A stretch of 64,000 nucleotides of DNA, taken from positions 33,916 to 97,915 of the forward strand of contig NZ_PGLR01000023.1 of assembly GCF_002803095.1 (NCBI RefSeq), written 5' to 3'. Of this stretch, positions 8,807 through 17,150 are shown in pieces. The notes under the pieces are model-generated. The model saw only the letters and a program-made list of their open reading frames with translations. It did no database searches and was not told where the DNA came from. The first letter of the stretch is position 1, and each line of letters starts with the position of its first letter. Made by a program: the position numbers and the translations under genes. This DNA is from Pseudomonas sp. ZH-FAD (GTDB lineage: Bacteria > Pseudomonadota > Gammaproteobacteria > Pseudomonadales > Pseudomonadaceae).

Positions 8807-9333
8807 CTTCCCGGTTACTCACAGCTGATCGATCAGTCAGCAGTCCTACCCATCCTTGGCTGGGGTTTTCTTTCGCCACGGAAGATTACCTTAGAGGCAG
8901 ACAACGAGCCCGCCGATTGCACCGCACGGTCTGCATATCGCTCAACTCGAATGGTCCTGCCAACACATAACGGGGAGCTTGAACCAGATGGAACTGCTCG
9001 CTAGGCAACTCTTCATCCGCTCCTGTTTTCTGTCTGGGCGCAATCACGTCACGCCTCGGCATGTTGTGGCCTCCCACTCTATTTCTTCAGCCATTACACC
9101 CGGCAAGAAATAAGGACGTTTCACCGCGATTCGGCGAACTTTTACTTCGCCTGCAAAACAGCCAACTGCATGCACATGACGACACCTGCATGAAGTTAGC
9201 TGTATCCCGAGCGCCTGCCTGAAAAAACACTCGGGACTGTTCGGGAAGTTCGGGCTGGAAGAGATAGGTCGGTGTTTTGTTGTGCATCTCGTAACAGCCA
9301 TACATACAACAACAATCTGTTAGTGAGGAAACA
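8807..9333 (+). other. Long leader/intergenic region upstream of praB-like gene
   Basis: About 530 bp without a convincing gene on either strand. It is visibly less GC-rich than its surroundings near 9090-9330. CTGCATG occurs twice (around 9167 and 9187). A good Shine-Dalgarno (GTGAGGA, 9323-9329) precedes the next gene. It probably holds the promoter and a long 5' leader for that gene, but I cannot place a promoter with confidence. Confidence 0.5.
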
Positions 9334-9855
9334 ATGAAAAACAACAAACTGGTTAGTGTCATCGGTGCTCTGGCAATTGGCCTGGGTATTTCCGGTATGG
9401 CCTCGGCGGCCACCATCACGGGCAGCTCTCCGTTCACCGCAACTGGCACCATCGGCGTTTCGGGGCCCTCGTCCTTTGGCGCAACGGTCAACTGCAGCGT
9501 CGTCTTCAACGGCACCATCAACGCCGGCGGGGCCAGCGCCAACATCAACACCGTGACCGTCAGTGGTAGCGGCCTGTGTGCCCTGCCGACCATCACCGGC
9601 CTGCCATGGACACTGACTCCCAGCACCACCACCGACGGTGGCGAAACCTGGCTCGGTACCGTATCCGGCGTCGGCTTCACCATCGCCGGCTCCCCGCCCC
9701 TGATCCCGGCCTCCAACTGCGCAGGCCCGACCACCATCAACGTGCAATGGACCAACTCCAATAACACCCTGCGCGTCACCTCCGCACAGGCACTGGCGGG
9801 CAACTGCAACATCCGCTCTCTGAATGTTCAGGCGCCGGCCATTTCGGTCAACTGA
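9334..9855 (+). CDS. praB: PraA/PraB-like secreted protein (alkane oxidation activator family)
   Basis: Small exported protein of 173 residues with a Sec signal peptide (LVSVIGALAIGLGISGMASA, cleavage near 24). The mature part is Thr/Ser/Gly/Asn-rich and predicted all-beta. Paired cysteines occur in the contexts VNCSV, GLCALP, SNCAG and GNCNIRSL. These contexts, with LCALPTITGLPWTLT, fit the family Pseudomonas annotators call alkane oxidation protein activator PraB, a secreted protein reported to help growth on alkanes. It precedes a FadL-type porin by about 100 bp, which fits a role in handling hydrophobic substrates. Biochemical activity is not evident from sequence. Confidence 0.75.
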   Translation: MKNNKLVSVIGALAIGLGISGMASAATITGSSPFTATGTIGVSGPSSFGATVNCSVVFNGTINAGGASANINTVTVSGSGLCALPTITGLPWTLTPSTTTDGGETWLGTVSGVGFTIAGSPPLIPASNCAGPTTINVQWTNSNNTLRVTSAQALAGNCNIRSLNVQAPAISVN

Positions 9856-9952
9856 TAGTTGCACGCAGTAATAACCCGCGTCCGCATTGAATCGTTCAAT
9901 AACGACGCGGGTTATTGGAAGTAATGAAGTTCTCAGACAAAAGAGATCAGCC

Positions 9953-11437
9953 ATGCGCAATAAAAATAATATTCTCTCTGCCAAAACACACCGCACTCTG
10001 TGGATTGCCGCCATGGCAGGTTCCATGTTGGCCGCTTCTCAGGTTCAGGCGGGCGCCTTCGGTGTCCCGACCTACGGCACGCCAGGCTGGGGCCGAGCAT
10101 TCGCTGGCGGGTCGATGTGGAAGAACGACCCCAGCGCCGCCTTCAACAACCCTGCCGCCATGGCGTTCATCGGCCATAACGTCGCTCAGGTGTCCGTGCA
10201 CCATGCGCGGGTCAGCCTGAAGTACAAAGGCAACGTCTACGACCATCAGGGCGACCCGCGCTCGGATCGCGACCTGGAATTTGACCCGGCCGGCAACCCG
10301 ACCGGCAACATCATCGATAACGGTCCCATCACCAACGATGGCGGTCAGGGTGGTTTCGGCAAGGCGCTGCCCACCAGCTTTCTGGTCATGCCGATCAACG
10401 ACCGATTGAGCTTCGGCCTGAGCCAGGTGGTGCCCATGGGCGCGCAAACCACCTGGGATGGAGACTGGAAAGGTCAGGACTTCGCGGTGGATACCAAGAT
10501 AGAGACCGTCGGTCTCACCGGCTCCCTGTCCTTCAAGGTCAACGAAGCCTTTGCCGTCGGCGGTGGCGTCATCGTCCAGCACACCAAGGGCTTCATCAGC
10601 CAGAACCTCGATCTGCTGGCAGCTGCCGGCACGCCATCGTCCCAGTTACCGCTGGGCCTGCCGCCAGGAATCAGCGACGCACTGATCCGGGTGAAGGTGG
10701 ACAACACCTCCTTCGGCTGGTTTGCCGGTGTCGCGTGGAAACCTACCGAGCGCGACACTCTGGGCCTCAACTACCACGCCCGCATTCGCAACAAGCTCGA
10801 AGGGGACTACAACATCCATGCGGATCAATATTCCTATGATCTGATGACCAACCCGCTGTTTCCTCCGGTATTCGGCGATGCGACCGCCATCGAACTGGCC
10901 TTCCCCGGCCTGAACCTGAACCCGGACGGCGCCGATGCCAAGTCCCGTCTGGATGTACCTGCAAGCGCCACGCTGGACTGGGTCCACGAGTTCAACGACC
11001 GCTTCTCGTTGGGTGCCAGCGTTACCTGGACACAATGGTCATCGTTCAAGGAACTCAAGCTCGAATCCAACGGCAACACCCTGGTGGTCATTCCCTACGA
11101 CTACAAGGACACCTGGATGTACTCGATCGGCGGCGATTATCGCGTCACCGAGCAGCTCACCCTGCGTGCCGGCGTGGCCCTGGATCAGACGCCAACCCGC
11201 AACTCCACCCGTGACGCGCGAATTCCCGATGGCGACCGCACCTTCGTCTCCTTCGGTGGCAGCTACCGCTTCGCGTCCGAGCCAAACCTGAGCATCGACG
11301 CGGCCTACTCCCACCAGTTCGTCGACAAGGCGCGGCTGCGCACCGTCAACCAGGATCGCCTGGGCGGCGCCAGCATGGATGGTGAAGTGAAAGCCAAGGG
11401 TGACGTGTTCAGCCTCTCAGCCACCTACAAATTCTGA
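9953..11437 (+). CDS. FadL/OmpP1/TodX-family outer-membrane transporter
   Basis: Outer-membrane beta-barrel for long-chain fatty acids or hydrocarbons. It has 494 residues from the ATG at 9953. A signal peptide (residues about 1-33, ending SQVQA) is followed by the FadL hatch-like N-terminus (GAFGVPTYGTPGWGRAFAG; family proteins have a similar G-N-A-G/S start) and the DPSAAFNNPAAM block. The C-terminus ends in phenylalanine (SATYKF), as outer-membrane barrels do. An upstream in-frame start at 9887 was rejected because it would bury the signal peptide. Pairing with the praB-like gene suggests uptake of hydrophobic carbon sources; substrate unproven. Confidence 0.88.
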   Translation: MRNKNNILSAKTHRTLWIAAMAGSMLAASQVQAGAFGVPTYGTPGWGRAFAGGSMWKNDPSAAFNNPAAMAFIGHNVAQVSVHHARVSLKYKGNVYDHQGDPRSDRDLEFDPAGNPTGNIIDNGPITNDGGQGGFGKALPTSFLVMPINDRLSFGLSQVVPMGAQTTWDGDWKGQDFAVDTKIETVGLTGSLSFKVNEAFAVGGGVIVQHTKGFISQNLDLLAAAGTPSSQLPLGLPPGISDALIRVKVDNTSFGWFAGVAWKPTERDTLGLNYHARIRNKLEGDYNIHADQYSYDLMTNPLFPPVFGDATAIELAFPGLNLNPDGADAKSRLDVPASATLDWVHEFNDRFSLGASVTWTQWSSFKELKLESNGNTLVVIPYDYKDTWMYSIGGDYRVTEQLTLRAGVALDQTPTRNSTRDARIPDGDRTFVSFGGSYRFASEPNLSIDAAYSHQFVDKARLRTVNQDRLGGASMDGEVKAKGDVFSLSATYKF

Positions 11438-11447
11438 TTTGCAGCGT

Positions 11448-11490
11448 ACGGATACCGACAGATCGGGGCTCTGTCGGTATCCGTTTTTTT
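11448..11490 (+). terminator. Strong Rho-independent terminator after fadL-like gene
   Basis: A perfect 15-bp stem (11448-11462 with 11470-11484; ACGGATACCGACAGA and its complement) has a 7-base loop and is followed by a run of seven Ts. It closes the praB-fadL unit. Confidence 0.95.
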
Positions 11491-11623
11491 GCTCCGGGCA
11501 CCCGTCACCTGATACTGCCGCCCCTCACGCAATATTGCCGTTCTCTATCCGGGCCATGCACGCGCCGCTCTGCCAAGAACAGGCAAAACGGTTACACTGC
11601 GCCATCGCTGTCCGGAGTGATAC

Positions 11624-12913
11624 ATGCGCGAAGAACTGATTCAAGGCCTGCTCGATTTTCTCAACGCCTCGCCGACCCCTTTCCATGCCACCACCAGCCT
11701 GGCCATGCGCCTGGAAGCCGCCGGTTATCGTCACCTCGACGAGCGCGCGACCTGGCACACCGAAGCTGGCGGCCGCTATTACGTAACCCGCAACGACTCC
11801 TCGATCATCGCCTTCAAGCTCGGTAAGCGTCCGGCCGTAGATGGCGGCATTCGCCTGGTCGGCGCGCATACCGACAGCCCATGCCTGCGCGTCAAGCCAA
11901 ACCCGGAGCTGCAGCGCCAGGGCTTCTTCCAGCTCGGCGTGGAAGTCTACGGCGGCGCCCTGCTCGCCCCCTGGTTCGACCGCGACCTGTCGCTGGCCGG
12001 CCGCGTGACCTACCGCCGCGACGGCAAGGTCGAGAGCCAGTTGATCGATTTCTACCAGCCCATCGCCGTGATTCCCAGCCTGGCCATTCACCTCAACCGT
12101 GAGGCCAACCAGGGCTGGGCGATCAACCCGCAGAATGAGCTGCCGCCGATCCTGGCCCAGCTCGCCAGCAGCGAAACCGCCGATTTCCGCGCCCTGCTCG
12201 CCGAACAGCTGGCCATGGAACACGACTTCAACCCGGACGCGGTGCTGGATTACGAGCTGAGCTTCTACGACACCCAGAGCGCCGCCATCGTCGGCCTCAA
12301 CCAGGACTTCATCGCCAGTGCACGCCTGGACAACCTGCTGTCGTGCTACGCCGGCCTGCAGGCGCTGATCGACGCGGACGACGAGGAAACCTGTGTACTG
12401 GTCTGCACCGACCACGAAGAAGTCGGCTCCTGCTCGGCCTGCGGCGCCGACGGCCCCTTCCTCGAGCAGGTGCTGCGCCGCGTGCTGCCAGACGGCGACG
12501 CCTTCGTCCGCACCATTCAGCGCTCGCTGCTGGTGTCGGCCGACAATGCCCACGGCGTGCACCCCAACTATGCCGACAAGCACGACGGCAACCACGGCCC
12601 CAAGCTCAACGCCGGCCCGGTGATCAAGATCAACAGCAACCAGCGCTACGCCACCAACAGCGAGACCGCCGGTTTCTTCCGCCACCTGTGCCTGGAAAAC
12701 GAAGTGCCGGTGCAAAGCTTCGTGGTGCGCAGCGACATGGCCTGCGGCTCCACCATCGGCCCGATCACCGCCAGCCAGCTCGGCGTGCGCACGGTCGACA
12801 TCGGCCTGCCCACCTTCGCCATGCACTCGATTCGCGAACTGGCCGGCAGCCACGACCTGGAGCATCTGGTGAAAGTGCTGACCGCCTTCTACTCCAGCCA
12901 TGAACTCCCTTGA
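11624..12913 (+). CDS. apeB: M18-family aspartyl aminopeptidase
   Basis: Cytosolic metallo-aminopeptidase that removes N-terminal acidic residues from peptides. The 429-residue length is normal for the family. Metal-ligand motifs are visible: GAHTDSPCLRVKP (His ligand), SARLDNL (bridging Asp), DHEEVGS (catalytic Glu pair), SADNAHGVHPNY, and the late FAMHSIRELAGS with a His ligand. CGSTIGPI is also conserved. The start is supported by CGGAGTGA before the ATG. Its position after rluA in P. aeruginosa (from memory) suggests the intervening 7.8 kb is an insertion or a clade-specific block. Confidence 0.95.
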   Translation: MREELIQGLLDFLNASPTPFHATTSLAMRLEAAGYRHLDERATWHTEAGGRYYVTRNDSSIIAFKLGKRPAVDGGIRLVGAHTDSPCLRVKPNPELQRQGFFQLGVEVYGGALLAPWFDRDLSLAGRVTYRRDGKVESQLIDFYQPIAVIPSLAIHLNREANQGWAINPQNELPPILAQLASSETADFRALLAEQLAMEHDFNPDAVLDYELSFYDTQSAAIVGLNQDFIASARLDNLLSCYAGLQALIDADDEETCVLVCTDHEEVGSCSACGADGPFLEQVLRRVLPDGDAFVRTIQRSLLVSADNAHGVHPNYADKHDGNHGPKLNAGPVIKINSNQRYATNSETAGFFRHLCLENEVPVQSFVVRSDMACGSTIGPITASQLGVRTVDIGLPTFAMHSIRELAGSHDLEHLVKVLTAFYSSHELP

Positions 12914-12927
12914 GGTTCTGAGACGCG

Positions 12928-13515
12928 ATGATCGAACATATCCGCAACAGCCTGCAGGAAGCCCAGCGCGCGCTGGAGGCCTTCCTCGCCAACGAACAGA
13001 CCCTGGGCAATATCCAGAAGGCGGCCGAACTGCTGATCGCCAGCTTCGAGAACAAGGGCAAGGCGTTCTCCTGCGGCAACGGCGGCTCGATGTGCGATGC
13101 CATGCACTTCGCCGAAGAGCTGACCGGCCGCTACCGCAACAACCGTCCCGGCATCGCCGCGGTGTCGATCAGCGACCCCAGCCACATCAGCTGCGTGGCC
13201 AACGACTTCGGCTACGACTTCATCTTCTCGCGCTACATCGAGTCCCACGGTCGCGAAGGTGACGTGCTGATCGCCATCAGCACCAGCGGCAAGAGCCCCA
13301 ACGTGGTCAAGGCCGCCGAAGCCGCCAAGGCGCTGGGGGTGAAAGTGATCGCCCTGACCGGCAAGCCCGGCTCGCTGCTGGAGAGCCTGGCCGACGTGTG
13401 CATCTGCGCCCCCGGCGGCGACTACGCCGACCGCGTGCAGGAGCTGCACATCAAGACGCTGCACATCCTCATCGAACTGATCGAGCGCAAGCTGAGCCCG
13501 CAGAACTACGCCTGA
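12928..13515 (+). CDS. gmhA: Sedoheptulose-7-phosphate isomerase (phosphoheptose isomerase)
   Basis: Converts sedoheptulose 7-phosphate to D-glycero-D-manno-heptose 7-phosphate, the first step of ADP-heptose synthesis for the LPS inner core. It is a SIS-domain protein of 195 residues. Phosphate-binding loops are CGNGGS and STSGKS, and the family-defining HFAEELTGRYR carries the active-site Glu. QELHIKTLHIL carries the active-site His. Block-by-block similarity to E. coli GmhA is high, which separates it from the DiaA paralogue. It starts 14 bp after apeB. Confidence 0.92.
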   Translation: MIEHIRNSLQEAQRALEAFLANEQTLGNIQKAAELLIASFENKGKAFSCGNGGSMCDAMHFAEELTGRYRNNRPGIAAVSISDPSHISCVANDFGYDFIFSRYIESHGREGDVLIAISTSGKSPNVVKAAEAAKALGVKVIALTGKPGSLLESLADVCICAPGGDYADRVQELHIKTLHILIELIERKLSPQNYA

Positions 13516-13533
13516 ACCCGGGCGCCCCGCTCG

Positions 13534-13953
13534 CTAGCGGTCGATCACCTGCCCACGCATCGGCGCCAGGCGCGCCAGCAGGCGGTTCTGCGCCGGCGTC
13601 GGCACGCCCTCGGCCTCCATGGCGTCCTGCAGGTGCTCGACCAGGGCGTTGAAGTCGCTGGGGGTCAGGCGCAGGCCCTTGTGGCTCTCCTCCATGCTGT
13701 CGCCGGTGTAGACGCAGGGGCCACCGCTCTCGAAGCACAGCTGCTCGATCAGCTTCTCGCGCAGACGCTCGATGTCGATGTCGAGAAAATGCCGGGCGAT
13801 GCGCGGATCGCGCGCGGAGCCCAGCAGCATGCCTTCGACGATCCGCACGATACCGGGCTCCTCGCCCAGGGCGCGGTACAGGCCATCGTCGCGCGGCGCC
13901 TGCTGGGCGCAGGCCGCCAGCAGCAGCGGCAGGCAGAGCATGGCCAGGCGCAT
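13534..13953 (-). CDS. Group 1 truncated hemoglobin with lipoprotein signal
   Basis: A 139-residue 2/2 globin. The N-terminus is a lipoprotein signal (LCLPLLLAAC, lipobox LAAC), so the mature globin would be lipidated and face the periplasm or outer membrane. The group-1 pattern is clear: GGPCVYTGDSM, then the proximal His in MEESHKGL, then DFNALVEHL. Two Cys flank ESGGP and could pair. It is last of a four-gene operon, 2 bp after the DUF3034 gene. Binding of O2 or NO is a family expectation, and a role beside a c-di-GMP enzyme and a cupredoxin-like protein is inference. Confidence 0.85.
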   Translation of the reverse strand: MRLAMLCLPLLLAACAQQAPRDDGLYRALGEEPGIVRIVEGMLLGSARDPRIARHFLDIDIERLREKLIEQLCFESGGPCVYTGDSMEESHKGLRLTPSDFNALVEHLQDAMEAEGVPTPAQNRLLARLAPMRGQVIDR

Positions 13954-13955
13954 GT

Positions 13956-14807
13956 TCAGAAACTCCCCTGCACGGACAGGTAGACACCGTCCTGGTTGTC
14001 CAGCGTGGCGATCTCGCCGAGCCGCGCGTAGGCCAGCACCACAGCCAGGTTCTTGCTCGGGAAGTAGCCGACGAACAGATCGGCCCAGTCGCTCTCGCCG
14101 GCAAAGCTCAGGTTGTCGGGTTTTTCCCGATATTCGATACCCACTGCCCAGTGCCGATCCAGCAGCACCGCCACCGAGCCTTCCTTGAGCCAGGAATGGC
14201 GGTCGCGACGGTCGCCACCGAAGCCCAGCAGGCCCAGTTCGTTGGCCCGGCTGTAGCGCAGGTTGGCGTTGAGCAGCAGGTTGTAGCCGAAAGCACCGCC
14301 GAGGATCAGCCGGCTGGCCGCCAGGTAGCCTTCGCTGTCCTCGCGGCGCTGCGCGCCGACCAGGCTGGGCACCAGGAAGTCGCGCTGACGCTTGTGCTGC
14401 AGGCCGAGGGAAATCTGCGGCAGGCGATCATAGATCAGGTCGCCGGCCAGGCGCAGCTTGAGGCCGAGCACGTCCTGGCTGAGGCTGTTGTCCGGCAGGC
14501 GCAGGTCGCGCGCCAGGGTGCCGAGGTCGAAGCGCTGGCGCGCGTAGGACAGCTCGATGCGGTTGCCGTAAGCCGCCGCCACGCCGGCCACGTCGAGGCG
14601 GTAGTCGCCGGTTTCGACACGGGTGGCAAACACGTCCGCGCCCCATTCGCCGCGCTCGCCGTAACCGGCCAGCACCGCCCAGGGCATGATCCCGCCGCCG
14701 GCGGCGCCCTCGAGGCTGGTGGCACCGCCGGTGGCCAGCAAGCGGCCTTCGCCGGCACCAGCCAGCCCGGCGTACAGGCACATTCCCAACAGACAGGCGA
14801 GTCGCAT
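13956..14807 (-). CDS. DUF3034-family outer-membrane-like protein
   Basis: A 283-residue exported protein with a signal peptide (LLGMCLYAGLAGAGEG, cut near 18). Repeated amphipathic beta strands, the ATGGATSLEGAAGGGIMPWAVL start and a terminal SF (VQGSF) suggest a small beta-barrel. Function is unknown for this family. It lies 3 bp after the EAL/GGDEF gene and 2 bp before the globin gene, so it is co-expressed with both. Confidence 0.75.
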   Translation of the reverse strand: MRLACLLGMCLYAGLAGAGEGRLLATGGATSLEGAAGGGIMPWAVLAGYGERGEWGADVFATRVETGDYRLDVAGVAAAYGNRIELSYARQRFDLGTLARDLRLPDNSLSQDVLGLKLRLAGDLIYDRLPQISLGLQHKRQRDFLVPSLVGAQRREDSEGYLAASRLILGGAFGYNLLLNANLRYSRANELGLLGFGGDRRDRHSWLKEGSVAVLLDRHWAVGIEYREKPDNLSFAGESDWADLFVGYFPSKNLAVVLAYARLGEIATLDNQDGVYLSVQGSF

Positions 14808-14810
14808 GCT

Positions 14811-17150
14811 TCAGTGCACCTTGGCCAGGGGGGGACGATAGGGCTGTGCCAGCCAGGCCTCGAAGGCCTCGGCGGCCAGCGGCCGACTGATCAGGTAGCC
14901 CTGCGCGGTGTCGCAGTGCCAGCGCTGCAAAAGATTCAGGCCGGACGCCAGTTCGACGCCCTCGGCCACCACCTTCAGGCCCAGGCTGTGGCTCATTTCG
15001 ATGGTGGAACGAACGATCACCGAGTCCTCGCTGTGGTCGTCCAGCTCACGGATGAAACTCTGGTCGATCTTCAACTCCTGCACCGGCATGCGCTTGAGCT
15101 GCGCCAGCGAGGAATAGCCGGTGCCGAAATCGTCCACCGACAGGCCGATGCCGTAGCCGCGCAAGCCGTGCAGTACCTGCAACGCGCGCTCGGGATCGAG
15201 CATCACGCCGCTCTCGGTGATTTCGAAGATCAATTGCTCCGGCGCCACCCGGTAGCGTGCTAGCAGTGCGCCAACGCGCCCCGGCAGCTCGGCGTCAAGC
15301 AGGTCTGCGGTAGAGATGTTCAGTGACAGCTGTACCCAGACGCCGCGCCCGTCCCACTCCTGCAGCTGGCGCATGGCCTCCTCGATGACCCAGGCGGAGA
15401 GCAGCTGGATACTGCCGGTGCGCTCGGCCAGCGGAATGAATTCACCGGGCGAGACCATGCCCAGCTGCGGATGCTGCCAGCGCAGCAGCGCCTCGGCCTG
15501 GCGCACGAGGCCCTCGCGGATGTCCAGCTTGGGCTGGTAGTGCAGCAGCAGCTGGCCCTGCGCGGCGGCGTGGCGTAGATCGCGGATCAGGCGGATCTGC
15601 CGCTGCTGGGCGGCGTCGCGGCCCTGCTGGTAGAGCTGCAGGCGCCCGGAATGCTGGGCGGCGTCCTGCATGGCGATGCGCGCACGACGCAGCAGATCGT
15701 CCGGTGTGTCGCCGTCGGCCGGGTAGGCGGCGATACCGATACGGCAGTCCAGGGCGACGTCCAGGGTGCCGATGCGCAGCGGCTTGAGCAGCAGCTGATG
15801 GAGACGGTCGGCACTGGCCACTGCACTGCTGCCGTCGCACTGCTCCAGCAGCAGGAGGAACTCATCACCCACCAGGCGCGCCAGGCTATCGCCGGGGCGC
15901 AGGGTCGCCTGCAGGCGCCGGGCCAGCTGCTGCAGGGCCAGGTCGCCGCCGCCCTGGCCACAACTCTCGTTGATCGCGGCGAAGTTGCCCATACCCAGGT
16001 ACAGCAGCGCCGTGGGCCGCCCGGCGGTGATCGCGCTGCCCAGCCGCTCCAGCGCCAGGGTGCGGTTGGGCAGACCGGTCAGCGCATCGTGCAGGGCGTT
16101 GTGCGCCAGCTGCCGCTCGCGCTCAGCGATGCCGCGCTGCATGTCATTAACCGCCAGCGCCAGCACGCCCAACTCGTCGCTGCGGGCCAGGGCCACCGGC
16201 TGTTGATAGTCGCCACGGCCGATGCGCTGGGCGGCAGCGGCCAGCTCGCGCACCGGCCGCGACACGCTGCGTGCCAGCAACAGCGCGCCGACCAGCGAGG
16301 CGAGCATGGCCCCCAGGCTGATCAGCAGGATGCGCCGATCCAGTTGTGCGAACGCCGCCTCGGCCTCGCCGAGGGACTTGTGCAGCAGCGCCTCGACGCG
16401 ATAGCCGGGGCCGCTGGCCAGTTGCAGATGCTGGCCGAAGTAATGCTCGCTGCCGCCGTCGAGACGCTGCGGCATCGCGCCGACGGCCTTCATCTGCGCT
16501 TGCAGCAGGGCCTGGGCGCTGGCCGGCAGGGTACTGATCCAGGTCGGCGCCGCACCGTCGCGACTGGCCATCAGGCTCAGCTCCAGGTGGGTCAGCTCGC
16601 GCAGCTGCACGGCGAATTCGCGGTCCACGGCAAAGCCCATCAGCACTCGAGCGATCGGCAGCGGTGCGCTCACCGTGGCATCCACCAGCAGGTAGATTTG
16701 CCTGCCGATGGGCAGCAGGAACAGCTGCGCCCCGTCGCGCTGTGGCAGCTGCAGCTGGCCGTCGAGACGGGCCAGCGCCTCGGCGTCGATGTCCGGGTCG
16801 GTGCTCACCTGCAGGCTGCCGTCCAGCCCCAGCAGGAACACCGCGTCGGCGTTGATGCGCGCGCCCTGGTTGGCCAGTGCCGAGCGGATGGTCGGCGCAT
16901 CGCCGCTGGCCACCGCCTCCTTGAAGCCGAAATCGGCCGCCAGTACCTGGGCGGCCTGCTGCAGTTGATCGCTGCGCAGCGCCAGCAGTTGCTCGAAGAC
17001 GAGGCTGCCGACGTTCAGCTGCTCCTGCGCCTGGGCGCGCACTGCGGCATCGGTGGCGGCCTTCACCGCGACATAGAGAGCGCCGATTACCACCAGCAAC
17101 AGCAGGATGAGGACGCCGCTGATACGCGCCTGGAAGCTACTGCGCAGCAT
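14811..17150 (-). CDS. Membrane sensor with HAMP, degenerate GGDEF and intact EAL (c-di-GMP phosphodiesterase)
   Basis: A 779-residue two-membrane-segment receptor. The first segment lies near residues 10-30, a periplasmic Cache-like sensor at about 32-265, the second segment (LISLGAMLASLVGALLLA) at about 270-290, then HAMP, GGDEF and EAL. The GGDEF site reads RLVGDEF, with the first Gly lost. The EAL catalytic set looks complete: EALLRW, NIS, EITES, DDFGTGYSS, KIDQSF and EGVE. It therefore probably hydrolyses c-di-GMP, with GGDEF as a regulatory module. The ATG at 17150 overlaps the cupredoxin-like gene by 14 bp and is preferred over an earlier in-frame start. Confidence 0.9.
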   Translation of the reverse strand: MLRSSFQARISGVLILLLLVVIGALYVAVKAATDAAVRAQAQEQLNVGSLVFEQLLALRSDQLQQAAQVLAADFGFKEAVASGDAPTIRSALANQGARINADAVFLLGLDGSLQVSTDPDIDAEALARLDGQLQLPQRDGAQLFLLPIGRQIYLLVDATVSAPLPIARVLMGFAVDREFAVQLRELTHLELSLMASRDGAAPTWISTLPASAQALLQAQMKAVGAMPQRLDGGSEHYFGQHLQLASGPGYRVEALLHKSLGEAEAAFAQLDRRILLISLGAMLASLVGALLLARSVSRPVRELAAAAQRIGRGDYQQPVALARSDELGVLALAVNDMQRGIAERERQLAHNALHDALTGLPNRTLALERLGSAITAGRPTALLYLGMGNFAAINESCGQGGGDLALQQLARRLQATLRPGDSLARLVGDEFLLLLEQCDGSSAVASADRLHQLLLKPLRIGTLDVALDCRIGIAAYPADGDTPDDLLRRARIAMQDAAQHSGRLQLYQQGRDAAQQRQIRLIRDLRHAAAQGQLLLHYQPKLDIREGLVRQAEALLRWQHPQLGMVSPGEFIPLAERTGSIQLLSAWVIEEAMRQLQEWDGRGVWVQLSLNISTADLLDAELPGRVGALLARYRVAPEQLIFEITESGVMLDPERALQVLHGLRGYGIGLSVDDFGTGYSSLAQLKRMPVQELKIDQSFIRELDDHSEDSVIVRSTIEMSHSLGLKVVAEGVELASGLNLLQRWHCDTAQGYLISRPLAAEAFEAWLAQPYRPPLAKVH

